Shown here: one piece after another, positions 42,528-51,900 of the stretch
How the letters are laid out: the number at the start of each line of letters is the position of its first letter
Numbering within the stretch: the stretch's first letter is position 1
Assembly: GCA_903889245.1 (NCBI GenBank)
Contig: CAISWQ010000018.1
Coordinates: 62,001-126,000, forward strand
Source of the DNA: an uncultured Lentisphaerota bacterium
GTDB taxonomy: Bacteria; Verrucomicrobiota; Kiritimatiellia; CAIQIC01
DNA length: 64,000 bases
Reading direction: 5' to 3'
Program-made: the position numbers and the translations under genes
The notes under the pieces: generated by a model
Seen by the model: the letters and a program-made list of their open reading frames with translations, nothing else
What the model was told of the DNA's origin: nothing
Databases searched by the model: none

Positions 42528-42563
42528 GATGGCCTGCCGTCCGGCGTCATCGGGAACCTGAAC

Positions 42564-43745
42564 CTAGAAACCGTTGCCTTGATCCCGCGGCCGGCGCGTG
42601 ACGAACAGGATAGCGAGCAGCACAACCACCGCGCCGGAGAGCGCAATGATGGCTATGGTCGCGCCGTTCATGCCGCCGCTGGGTTTGGACTGCTCCTGCA
42701 TCGGCGGGGCGGCCGGCATTGGCTGCGGGGGGATGGGGGCTTGCGGCGTGGGACCCGGCCGCGCACCGGCCGCCACGTTGATCGCGAGGGCCGGAGCGGG
42801 GGCCTGTGCAACGGGATGTTTCGCGCGCCACGCGCCGATGTCGGCGAGGCTTTTACTCATCAGCTCGCGCGTCTTGGCATCGCGTCCCTCGGAGGTGAGA
42901 CTGCCGAAAATGACCACCACCACGCGATGCTCTCCGACCTTGGCTGTGGTAGCGATGCAATAGCCGCCGGCTTTGATATAGCCGGTCTTGAGGCCGTCGC
43001 AGCCCTTGAAATTGTGCGGCTTGCTGCCGCGATAATTTTCCAGCAGATGGTTGTGGTTGCGGATGATCGTCTCTGGCACAACGCGGAATTGGCGCTCGAC
43101 GGCGGAGGTGTAACGCAACGTGTCTTTGTGCTTGAGCAGTTCAAGGCAAAGCCGGGCGAAGTCGCGCGGCGTCGCGACGTCGTGAGCCTGCCCCGCGCTT
43201 GGCGGCAGGCCATGGACGGACTGGAAGATCGTGCTATCCATGCCCAGCGCCTTGGCGCGCTGGTTCATCAGCTCGACGAACGCCTCCTTGCTGCCGGCGA
43301 TATGGATGGCGAGCGCGGTCGCCGCGTCGTTGGCCGACTGCACCATCATTGCGTAGAGCAACTCATCCACCGAGAAAACTTCGTTGTCACGCAGCCAGAC
43401 CTGGGTGCCGCCGACCTTGGCGGCGTCGGCCGTCGCCGTGACCTTGTCGCTCAATTTGAGCGCACCGCTCTCGATCTTTTCGAGGATGATCAACAGGTCC
43501 ATCAGCTTGAGCGTGCTCGCCGGGTAGCCTTTGGCATCGGCGTTGTCCTCGAAGAGCACGCGGCCATCGGCGGCGTCCACCGCGATGGCGCCAAGATAGG
43601 GATCGCGCGCGACGCTGACGCTGCTGGCTGCTGGTGCAGCCTTGCCGGGGGTTTGGGCCGAGGGCTTCACTTTTGTCGCCGCCCAGCTTGTCCCGATGGA
43701 ACTCGCCAGCAACACGATCAAACTTGCCCGTAAAAATTTCTTCAT
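42564..43745 (-). CDS. dacA: D-alanyl-D-alanine carboxypeptidase (PBP5/DacA type)
   Basis: Low-molecular-weight penicillin-binding protein (family S11) that trims peptidoglycan stem peptides. All active-site motifs are present: Ser77-x-x-Lys80 (ASTLKL), SAN at 137-139 and KTG at 253-255. A signal peptide ends near residue 22. The usual C-terminal amphipathic anchor is replaced by a long Pro/Ala/Gln linker and a true membrane segment near residues 360-385 followed by RRPRDQ, so the protein would be tethered at both synthesis and rest. GGGAGAGA precedes ATG 43745. Confidence 0.92.
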   Translation of the reverse strand: MKKFLRASLIVLLASSIGTSWAATKVKPSAQTPGKAAPAASSVSVARDPYLGAIAVDAADGRVLFEDNADAKGYPASTLKLMDLLIILEKIESGALKLSDKVTATADAAKVGGTQVWLRDNEVFSVDELLYAMMVQSANDAATALAIHIAGSKEAFVELMNQRAKALGMDSTIFQSVHGLPPSAGQAHDVATPRDFARLCLELLKHKDTLRYTSAVERQFRVVPETIIRNHNHLLENYRGSKPHNFKGCDGLKTGYIKAGGYCIATTAKVGEHRVVVVIFGSLTSEGRDAKTRELMSKSLADIGAWRAKHPVAQAPAPALAINVAAGARPGPTPQAPIPPQPMPAAPPMQEQSKPSGGMNGATIAIIALSGAVVVLLAILFVTRRPRDQGNGF

Positions 43746-43824
43746 CGTCTCTCCCATGGAAAAAAAGTTGCGCGACAATCCCGAACTCATCGCCGGAAGT
43801 CAAGCGGAAGACGCCGCCGGGGAA

Positions 43825-45297
43825 TCAGGGCGCGAAGGTCAAAACCATCGGGCCGAGCGGCTGGCCGAGTTGGGCGGACTTGAGGGCGGAGGGAGGGATG
43901 ATGTCCCATCCGTAGGTCAGTTTGGCGGCGCGACCCTCGGCCGCGGTGGCCGAAAACAGGAACCGCGCGGCCAGGGCGGTCCGCGCGGTGCGGCCATCGG
44001 CCAGCCGGATTTCGAGATAGGCGTGGCCGAGGCCGAAAATGGCGCGGCCGGGATTGTCGAAGGTGAACTCGTTGGCGAGGCGCAGCAGCTTCAGCTTATC
44101 GGACGGGATGGTCACGCGCTGCTCATGCACAAAGGCGTTGCTGCGCATCGTCGGGCCGAGCTGGGCCGTGGCAATGGCCGCGCCGTTCAGATGGATGCCC
44201 ACTTCGCAGCGTTCCTCCGCCCACGGACAAAAGACCAACGTGGCCGCGGTGGCGGTCTGGAGCAGCGCCTCCGTGACAGTCACTTTCGCGGTCGCCGGCG
44301 GTTGCTGCAAATCGGTCAGTTGGCCCGGCTGCCGCCACGCGAACTCGCGGATGAGCTGCGTCGCGGTGCGCAGTTGCACGCGGACGCGGGACTCCTCGAC
44401 GCAGACGAGGAGGAAACTGTTGCGCAGACCGGAGGTATATCCCCAGTAATAGCTCAACTCCTCCCGCGGCAACAGCAACGTGCGGCACTCTTCCATCGGC
44501 GTCAGCTTGGGTACGGCCTCGCAGGCGACACCTTGAATCTGGGTGAGCGTGGCGCCCTCCACCTTGCGGACCCACGCCGCGGTGTTGTGCGTGTGGCCGC
44601 AGAAGTACGCGTCCACCGGAAACTCCTTGAAGAGTGGCAGCAGCGACTCGGTCAGCTTCGCGCTGCTGAAGCCCGGCCGGATCAGCGGCCAGAGCGGGTA
44701 GTGCGCGAACAGGAAGATGTGTTGCAGTCCGCCCTGGGCCTGTGCCTGTTTCAACATTTGGCGGATTTGTTCCTGCTGCGCCAGGTGGTCCTGCGGGGCG
44801 AAGTCGAGGAAAACGAGCGCGGAGTTGCCGTGGCGGAAGCCAAAGCAGTTGTTCGTCACCGGCGCGCCGAGTTCGCGCGCGAAGAGCGGCCACGCTGTCG
44901 CCGGGAACGCCGTGCCGCCGCCATGCTTGTCGTGGTTGCCGACGGCGATGAAAAGCGGGCGCTGGAATTTTTCCGTGACGTCGCGAAGCGCAACGTCGAG
45001 TTCGATCTTGGTCTCGTCGTGGTTCGCCAGCCGGAAAATGCGTTTGTCGCCCCGCATCTCATAGGTGCCGCCCTCGGCGATGTCGCCGGTCTGGCAGACG
45101 AACGCAAGCGGCGGCTGCGAGCCCTTGAGACTGGCGGCGATGGCCGCGGCGATCTTGCGCGACGAAAAATCAGGGCGCGTGTAGTGCATATCGCCGAGTA
45201 CGACGAAGCTGAACGGCTGGCCGGCATCCGGCAACACCGGCAACGCGTTTGCATTCAGCGCCAACAACATCAGGGCGAGCAGGCTTTTCATGTTCAC
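43825..45297 (-). CDS. Secreted calcineurin-like metallophosphoesterase
   Basis: 490 aa with a signal peptide (residues 1-18). All metallophosphoesterase blocks are visible: GDMHY, QTGDIAEGG, GNHDKHGG, LFAHYPLW and FCGHTHN. The C-terminal 230 residues are beta-rich and may be a substrate-binding or cell-wall domain. It lies 3 bases after the AddA-like gene and 79 bases before dacA in the same direction. Substrate unknown; secreted members act on nucleotides, phospholipids or other phosphodiesters. Confidence 0.82.
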   Translation of the reverse strand: MNMKSLLALMLLALNANALPVLPDAGQPFSFVVLGDMHYTRPDFSSRKIAAAIAASLKGSQPPLAFVCQTGDIAEGGTYEMRGDKRIFRLANHDETKIELDVALRDVTEKFQRPLFIAVGNHDKHGGGTAFPATAWPLFARELGAPVTNNCFGFRHGNSALVFLDFAPQDHLAQQEQIRQMLKQAQAQGGLQHIFLFAHYPLWPLIRPGFSSAKLTESLLPLFKEFPVDAYFCGHTHNTAAWVRKVEGATLTQIQGVACEAVPKLTPMEECRTLLLPREELSYYWGYTSGLRNSFLLVCVEESRVRVQLRTATQLIREFAWRQPGQLTDLQQPPATAKVTVTEALLQTATAATLVFCPWAEERCEVGIHLNGAAIATAQLGPTMRSNAFVHEQRVTIPSDKLKLLRLANEFTFDNPGRAIFGLGHAYLEIRLADGRTARTALAARFLFSATAAEGRAAKLTYGWDIIPPSALKSAQLGQPLGPMVLTFAP

Positions 45298-45300
45298 GGC

Positions 45301-48300
45301 TTAACCTTGTTGCAGTTTCCGCAGGGCGCGGGCGGCGGCGATGACGGCGGCGGAGGTTTGTCCAAGGCTTGGAAAAACGGCGAGCGGAATTTCCAAGGCT
45401 TGGAAATCGCTGCCGCACCGGACGAACAGCAGGCGGACCTCGCCCCGGCCGGCGGCCGTGGCGAAGTGCGGATGGCCGTCATCGCCAAACAGCGCGGCGC
45501 GATAGATCGCCAGTTGCAGTTCATAACGGCGGCGCAGCTCATCGGCGGACTCGTTGGTGAACTTATAGTCGGCGATGGTCCAAACGCCGTCACGGAAGTA
45601 GACGAGGTCGGCCGCGCCGTTCACGAAGACTTCCGCGCCGTCGTGGGCGAAGCGCGCGGCGAACGGCAGCTCGCGCAGGACGTTTTCCTGTGGCACACCT
45701 TTGAGCGCGTGCTGTTGCCACTGTGCGGCGGCCATGAGTTGCCGGTCGGGATGCTCCAGCGGAGTGGCGGGGTCGAGTTCCTGCAAGACGGCGTGGCGCT
45801 CGCGGCCGGCGGCCTGCCGCGCGGCGCGCGAGTCGCCGCCACGTTCTGCGCTGCGCGCCGCCTGGGCGGGATCAAGTCCGGCAAGCTCTTCGAGAAATTT
45901 CTGCACCTCGGCCGGTGTCGGGTTCTGCGGCACGTTCACCAGCGTCGTCACGCCACAACGATGCCGTTCCGGCTGCGGCGCGCGCTCCGGCAACGCCGCC
46001 AGCGCCGCGAGCCCGGCGGTGCTGATCAGGCCGGCCGTGGAGGCTTCCTGCTGTTCATCGAGCAGGGCCGCGCGCCAGGCGGCCTCGACGGCGGGATAGT
46101 CCACCAGCGTCATCAGGTGTAGCGCGCGTTGCGGATCATCAAGCACATATTTATTGAGCTTGCCGCGCCAGGTATCGGCGCGGTGGCCGTTCTCGCTGGA
46201 GAAGATGAGCAGGTCGCGCTGGCGCGTCGCCGCCACGTAGAAGAGGCGGCTGTCCTCCGCCTTGCGGGAGGCCGTCAGCGCATCCTGTGCGGTGTCGAAA
46301 TCGCTGGTGCTCCACGCGGCGGCGTCGGGCAGGTCGGGCGTGCGTGCCTTGAGCGTGGCAGCGATGGCGATGCCGTCCGCGGTCGGGTGCGGGACCAGCC
46401 ACTCGGTGCCTTTCGGCTGGAAGCGGCGCAGATCGGGGACGCAAACCACGGGGCTGGTCAGGCCCTTGGAGGCGTGGACAGTGTTGATACGGACGGCGTC
46501 GTCCTGCGGATCGAGGACGGGCGCGTCGGGCCGGCCCTCGTCGCCGGCGAGTTCGTCGCGCAGCCAGCGCGCGACGCCGGCGAGGTCGAGACTCTCGCTG
46601 CGCTCACGGGTTTCGATCCACGAGAGCAGCTTTTTCAGATTGGCCATCCGCTGCGCGCCGTGGAACGAGCCGGCGGCGGTCGCGTCGAAGCCGGTCAGGC
46701 GGATCGCCTCGCGCGCCAGTTCGACCGCGCTCATGCGGCCGGCCAGTGCGCGCATCCGCTGGAAAAATACCATGGCGCGCTGGAAGACCGGTACCTCGGT
46801 GGCCAGCCCCAGCTCATTCAGCCGCGCGGTCAGCATGGCGCTCTCCGCGCCGAGCAGCGCCGCCGCGAGTTGCGTGGCGCCACGCGCCTGCGCCAGCACG
46901 GCGAGCGTCTCATCGGAGAGCGCGCAGAACGGCGAACGGGCGACCGCGAGCAGCGCGGCGAGGTCGTCGGGAAACGCCAGCCATTGCAGCAGACCGGCCA
47001 CGTCCTGCACTTCCTGCCGCGTCAGGAAGCCGCGGCCCTTGCCGTCGGTCGTGTAGGGGATGCCGCGCTCGCGTAGCGCGGCCTCATAGACTTCCTGCCG
47101 GCTGGTCGCCTTGAGCAGGATCAGGATGTCGCGGCGGCGGTAGGGCGGGGCCTCCGGTTCGTCCCAGGCTTCCTTGTCGCCATGCCAGACCTTACCAATC
47201 ATTGCGGCGCGCGCCGGCCCGGCGGTGAGCAGCTCGATGCGCCGCGCGAGCGCGCGCGCCTCCTGCGCCAGCGCGGTCTCGGCTTCGGCGAGAATGCGCT
47301 GCCAGGTTGCGGCGTTCGCCGCATCACCCTTCGCCAGCGTCTTGAGATTGGCCTTGCTCAACTCGAGGCGGCGTTTTTTCGGTGTGACCTGGTCAAAGGG
47401 ATTGGGTGTCACTTCCCACGCCGGCACAAGCAGCTCCACATTGGGCGGAACCGTGGTCAGCGCCTTCGGGCCGGGACGCAGTTCATCATCCATGTCGTAG
47501 GCCGCGCCGAAAAGCTGACGGCGGCAGAAGTCGTTGACCCATTCGAGCACGCCTTGCTGGCTGCGGAAACTCTGCTGGAGCGGGATGCCTTGCAGTTTCC
47601 GCTCCTCGGCGAGCCGCGCGAGGCCCGCGGGATCGGCGTTACGCCAGGCGTAGATCGTCTGCTTCGTATCGCCACAGAGCGCGAGCGCCGCGCCGCGCGC
47701 CGCTTGCAGGCCGCGGACGATTTCGTTTTGCAGCGCGGAGTTGTCCTGCGCCTCGTCCACAATGATCGCGGCGATCGGCGGCAGGACATCGGGATGCTGG
47801 CGCACCAGGTCGCGGGCCAGCAAGAGGAGATCATCGAAGTCGAGGCCGGCGCGCTCGCGCTTGGCGTCCTCGTAGGCCTGCGCGGCGCGCTGGGCGAGGC
47901 GCAGCAGCGGCGGGAGCGCGTCGGCGGCGCGGCGGTGCTCCGCATAGGCGCCAAAATGTTTGAGCGCCTCGCGGGCGGCGACAAGCTCGGCGTAGCCTTT
48001 GCCCCAGTCGCCCGCGGCCAATTCGGCGATGTACGCGGCGAGCGCGACCAGGTCGGTATCCTTGGTCGCGGTCGTCAGCAGGCGGTCGAGCTCGGCGAGA
48101 ATTTGCGGCGCCTTGCCGCGCTTGTTCTTGCCATTGGCGGCGGCGAGCTGGGCGCGCAGTTCGCGCAACCGCGCGAGCGTCGGCGGCACCGGCTGCTCCA
48201 CCAGCGCGGCGAGGTCCAGGTTCTCCAGCCGCAGACCCAGGCTGCGCGTGCTCAACAAGGCCGATTGCAGGGCGGACAATACTTCCGCTGCGCCGCGCCC

Positions 48301-48846
48301 GGCACAGAGCGCCTCCAGCGTGGCGCGGTCGGCGTCGTCGTTTTCCAGCGCAGCGCGCAGGGCGGCGTCGAAGACTTCCTGCCGCAACTCCCGGGAGGCG
48401 TCTTCATCGAGGATGCTGAAGGCCGGCGAATGGCCGAGCCGGAGCGCGTGCTGCTCGACCAGCCGCTGCGCGTAGGCGTGGATCGTGGAGATGTCGGCCG
48501 CCGGCAGGCGGTGCAGCAGGTTCCAGCAGCGCGCGGCGGCAACCTCGTCGCGTTTTTCCTCGGCTGTGGCGCGCGCCTTCTCGATGCCGGCAGTGATGCG
48601 CTGCCGCAACTCGGCGGCGGCGTTGCGCGAGAAGGTCAGCATCAGGATTTGTTCGCACGGCACCGGTTCGCCGCCGGGGTGCACCGCGCCGGGGGCGAGG
48701 CCGATCAGTTCGTTCGGCGGGTGGGGATAGGGTTCGCCGAGGACCAGCGCGAGGTAGAGCTGCGTCACTTGAAAAGTCTTGCCCGTGCCGGCCGACGCCG
48801 CGAACTGGATCTGGAAGGTGGGAGGACTGGAGTGTTGGGAGGTCAT
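45301..48846 (-). CDS. AddA-like UvrD-family helicase/nuclease
   Basis: 1181 aa. Superfamily 1A helicase motifs in order: Walker A ASAGTGKTF (residues 17-25), LMLTFSRNAAAELRQR, ISTIHAYAQRLV, motif II AAIIVDEAQDNS, motif III LCGDTKQTIYAWRNAD, motif IV QSFRSQQGVLEW and motif V/VI INTVHASKGLTSPV. A C-terminal RecB-type nuclease module is marked by VWTIADYKFTNES. With the adjacent AddB-like gene it should form an AddAB-type complex processing double-strand breaks to give recombinogenic 3' ends. The last 35 codons contain two palindrome copies (FQALEIP, FPSLGQ). The first codons (MTSQHSSPP) also look repeat-derived (ACACTCCAGTCCTCC). Confidence 0.88.
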   Translation of the reverse strand: MTSQHSSPPTFQIQFAASAGTGKTFQVTQLYLALVLGEPYPHPPNELIGLAPGAVHPGGEPVPCEQILMLTFSRNAAAELRQRITAGIEKARATAEEKRDEVAAARCWNLLHRLPAADISTIHAYAQRLVEQHALRLGHSPAFSILDEDASRELRQEVFDAALRAALENDDADRATLEALCAGRGAAEVLSALQSALLSTRSLGLRLENLDLAALVEQPVPPTLARLRELRAQLAAANGKNKRGKAPQILAELDRLLTTATKDTDLVALAAYIAELAAGDWGKGYAELVAAREALKHFGAYAEHRRAADALPPLLRLAQRAAQAYEDAKRERAGLDFDDLLLLARDLVRQHPDVLPPIAAIIVDEAQDNSALQNEIVRGLQAARGAALALCGDTKQTIYAWRNADPAGLARLAEERKLQGIPLQQSFRSQQGVLEWVNDFCRRQLFGAAYDMDDELRPGPKALTTVPPNVELLVPAWEVTPNPFDQVTPKKRRLELSKANLKTLAKGDAANAATWQRILAEAETALAQEARALARRIELLTAGPARAAMIGKVWHGDKEAWDEPEAPPYRRRDILILLKATSRQEVYEAALRERGIPYTTDGKGRGFLTRQEVQDVAGLLQWLAFPDDLAALLAVARSPFCALSDETLAVLAQARGATQLAAALLGAESAMLTARLNELGLATEVPVFQRAMVFFQRMRALAGRMSAVELAREAIRLTGFDATAAGSFHGAQRMANLKKLLSWIETRERSESLDLAGVARWLRDELAGDEGRPDAPVLDPQDDAVRINTVHASKGLTSPVVCVPDLRRFQPKGTEWLVPHPTADGIAIAATLKARTPDLPDAAAWSTSDFDTAQDALTASRKAEDSRLFYVAATRQRDLLIFSSENGHRADTWRGKLNKYVLDDPQRALHLMTLVDYPAVEAAWRAALLDEQQEASTAGLISTAGLAALAALPERAPQPERHRCGVTTLVNVPQNPTPAEVQKFLEELAGLDPAQAARSAERGGDSRAARQAAGRERHAVLQELDPATPLEHPDRQLMAAAQWQQHALKGVPQENVLRELPFAARFAHDGAEVFVNGAADLVYFRDGVWTIADYKFTNESADELRRRYELQLAIYRAALFGDDGHPHFATAAGRGEVRLLFVRCGSDFQALEIPLAVFPSLGQTSAAVIAAARALRKLQQG
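45357..45407. repeat. Palindrome array, 2 copies, in the 3' end of addA-like gene
   Basis: Copies at 45357-45377 and 45388-45407 (TTTCCAAGGCTTGGAAA core), centres about 30 bp apart. They lie in coding sequence and also 60 bp upstream of the phosphoesterase start. Confidence 0.92.
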
Positions 48847-48857
48847 GGTGTCATCGT

Positions 48858-48882
48858 GGCCACGACAGAGCGTGGCCCTCCA
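48858..48882. repeat. GGCCACGAC-GAGCGTGGCC dispersed repeat
   Basis: The same 25-base unit, with one change, recurs at 60736-60760. Arms GGCCACG and CGTGGCC form a hairpin. It lies in the short gap between the AddB- and AddA-like genes, together with a GGAGAAG/CTTCTCC inverted repeat and a CATCACTCCAGTACTCC run. Confidence 0.75.
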
Positions 48883-48970
48883 TGATTCTGGCCCTTGGAG
48901 AAGTGCTGGCTCTGCTTCTCCGAGCGTACCTGATCTTGTTGAGCTTCTCTTCCATCACTCCAGTACTCCC

Positions 48971-51900
48971 TCATTCCGCTTCGCCCTCCTCCGCCTCCAG
49001 CGCGGGCGCGGTGTAGCGGCAGCAGCCGCGGAAGTCGCAGTGCCCGCAATCCTGCGGCTGCGCGACGAACGCGCCGCTCTCCAGGATTTCCAGGCATTGG
49101 AAAATCCGGCGCGTGAAGGCGACAAACAACGGGGTCTTGGGGTCGCCGATCAACTCCGCGAGCGTCGCGGGATCAACCGGCGCGCCGTCCAGTGTGATCC
49201 AATTTTTTGCAACGGCCTTGACGATGGTGGAGAGATCGCCGCGATATGGCTGGTATTGCAGCATCATCGGCAACGCGTCGCCGAAGACCGTTTGCGCCAC
49301 GAGCCCGTAAACCGGAAGCTGGCAGTTACGCGCGGCGACGATCTCGGCGGCGAGAGCCTCCGGCTTCTGCCCGCTCTTGGTTGTACCCTTGTAGTCCACC
49401 ACCGTCATGGCCTGCACAACGCCGTCGTCATCGGCCAGCAAATCCACGCGGTCGAGCTTGCCGTGGACGTAGAGCCGGTTGACCGGGTCATCGGGATGGA
49501 CAAACGTCACGGCCGATTTCTCGCAGCCCTCCTTGCTGCCGAAGGCGAACTCCAGCAACGCGGGGAAACGGCGCAATGGCGGCAGGGTGGCGGGCTCGAA
49601 GACGGCCGGCTCCAAACTCAAACGCAGCAGATTGCGGCAGCCGGCGATCAGGTTGGTGCGCACCACGCCGCGCTGCTCCACCGCGCCGAGCATCATGCTC
49701 TCCAGCGCGTGCTCCTCGGCTTCGAGCTCGGCGTCGGCGACCGCGGCGATCAGGTCGAGGTAGGGCTCGATTTTTTCGGGTTGCAGGTTCACCACCGGCC
49801 GGCCGCGGCCGTCCACGGCGATCCGCCACGCGCCATCCCTGGCTTGCACCGCGAACGCCGGGCGGCAGAGATCGGCAAACCGCCGGCGGATGTCAGCAAG
49901 GGTGGGGGGCGCCTCGGCGGGCGGCGGATCGCCGCGCAGCAGCAGGAACGCGTGGTGCATCACACGATGGACCAGGCTGCCGAGCGCCAGGGGCGTCGCC
50001 TCGCTCTCGTTCGTCCGCAGCGGCTCCAGGCGCAGGACGCGCTGGAGAAAAAATTTATAGGGGCAGGTCGCCAGGGTCTCCAGTTCCGTCGCGCTGAAGT
50101 CGGGCACGGTGCGCGGAGTCCGGCGGATTTGCTGCCACATCGCCGGCGCGATGGCGCCGATGAACTTCGCGCCGCCCTTGGTGATCGTCCCGCCCCCCTG
50201 CAACGCGGTCTGCGTGAACAACCGCGTGCGCTCCGCCTCCATCAGCAGGCTGCGCGCGACCAGTTCGCTGACGCCGTCGGCGGCGCGTGTCGCCGGCGTG
50301 TGCTCCCGGTGACCGGCCGTCAATTTGCGCGCGGCCTGTTGGCGCGCCTCGTCGCTGGCGCGGCAGAGTGCGAGCGACAGCGTGGCGAGGAACGACTCGC
50401 CGTGGAAGGGTTTGAGCTGCCACGTGGGGATGGCTTTTCCCCTGCGCAGGCTGCGCCAGGCGTCACCGAAGATGTCCGGCGCGACCTCACAGCGCCAGCG
50501 ATCATACGCGTCGGGCGGACGGGCCGGCAGCGTGTCCCAACTCGGCCAGCCGGCGAGCCGCCAGGCCGAGGCGAAACAGATCGAAGGCTCCAACTCCTCG
50601 CCCTCCTCGTCGCGGCTCTGGTAGGAAAACACCAGCCGTTCGGCCGCCGCCGCCAGCGTGGTCAGGAAAAGCAGATGGTCCTGGCTGCGCCGCGCGAGCG
50701 AGGGCGCGAGCGCGGTCTGCGGCAGGCCGGTCAGCTTCGCGCGTAACTGCTGCAACTCGGCGTCGGAGAAGACCGGGCTCGGCGCAGGCAGGCCCGGGAA
50801 GACGCCGGCGTTCAAGCCGGCGACCATGACGACGCGGAACTTCAGGCCCGCCGCGTCATGCGGATTCAGAATCCAGACGCCGGCCTCGTCGGTCGTGCCG
50901 GCGGCGACCGTCACGTTGCGCAGTACGCGGCGCAGCAGCGCCAGCAGCTCGCCCCACGTCAGCGTCTCCTGGCCCGCGCGCTCGCGCAACAATTCAAGCT
51001 GGTCGAGTAACGCGGTGAAGGCGCGGCTGTTGAACAGCGCCGCCGGGCGCGTCAGTCCGTCAGCACTGGCTTGCAGATATTCGCGGACCTTGTGCTCGAC
51101 ACCCAGCGTGCCGCGCAGTTCGGCCAGCAGTTGCGCGCAGAGTTGCTCGGCCTTGCCGGAAGCGCCCGGTCCGGCGATGAGCCGCAGCGCCTGCGCCGCG
51201 AATGCGCCGGCGGCCTCCGCCTGTTCCGCCGGCGCGCGCTTGCCGAGCAGGTAATTGCGGACGCGTGCGCCGAGCAGCTTGGCGTCCGGCAGTTCGGGCT
51301 CGATACCCGCGCGGCGGATGGCGTCGGCGATGGATGAGGGAGATTTATGATGTATGATTTCCGATTTATGATTTCCGGAAAGATTCGTCCCGCTGGTTGC
51401 AACTGACAACTGACCACTGACAACTGACGCCACGCTCGCGTTTTCAGAAGCCTGGATTTTCTCCCAAGCAATCCACGGACTTTCCAGCAGTGCGCAGAGC
51501 GCATCGCGGTTGCGGCTGGCGCGGACTTCGAGCACGCGCAGGACCGCCTGCACGACCGGCGCGGCGGGCGCGGCGCGGCCGCGGCGAAAATGGTAGGGCA
51601 GTTGGAAGCGGCGGAAGACGTCCTCGATGGCGTCGGAGTAGCGGCCGACATTGGGCACGACGAGCGCGATATCCTCCGGCCGCAACCGGGCGCGCGGCTG
51701 CTCCAGTTCCCAGACGATGCGGCGCGCGAGATCCTCGACCTCGCCATAGAGCCCGGCGGAGCAGGAGAAGCCGAGATGTTCGCGCGCCTCGGCGGCGAGG
51801 CCGGGGTCACGCATCGCGTAGGCCTCGCGCAGGCTGGTGACGATGCCCCATGTCTGCGGCGCATGGCAGGCGGCGTCCTCGGCGGCGCTCTCCGCGCCGA

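Noticed and set aside
43642-46122. 826-codon plus-strand frame opposite the phosphoesterase and addA-like genes
   Set aside because: It spans two genes with clear catalytic motifs on the other strand and shows no motif of its own.
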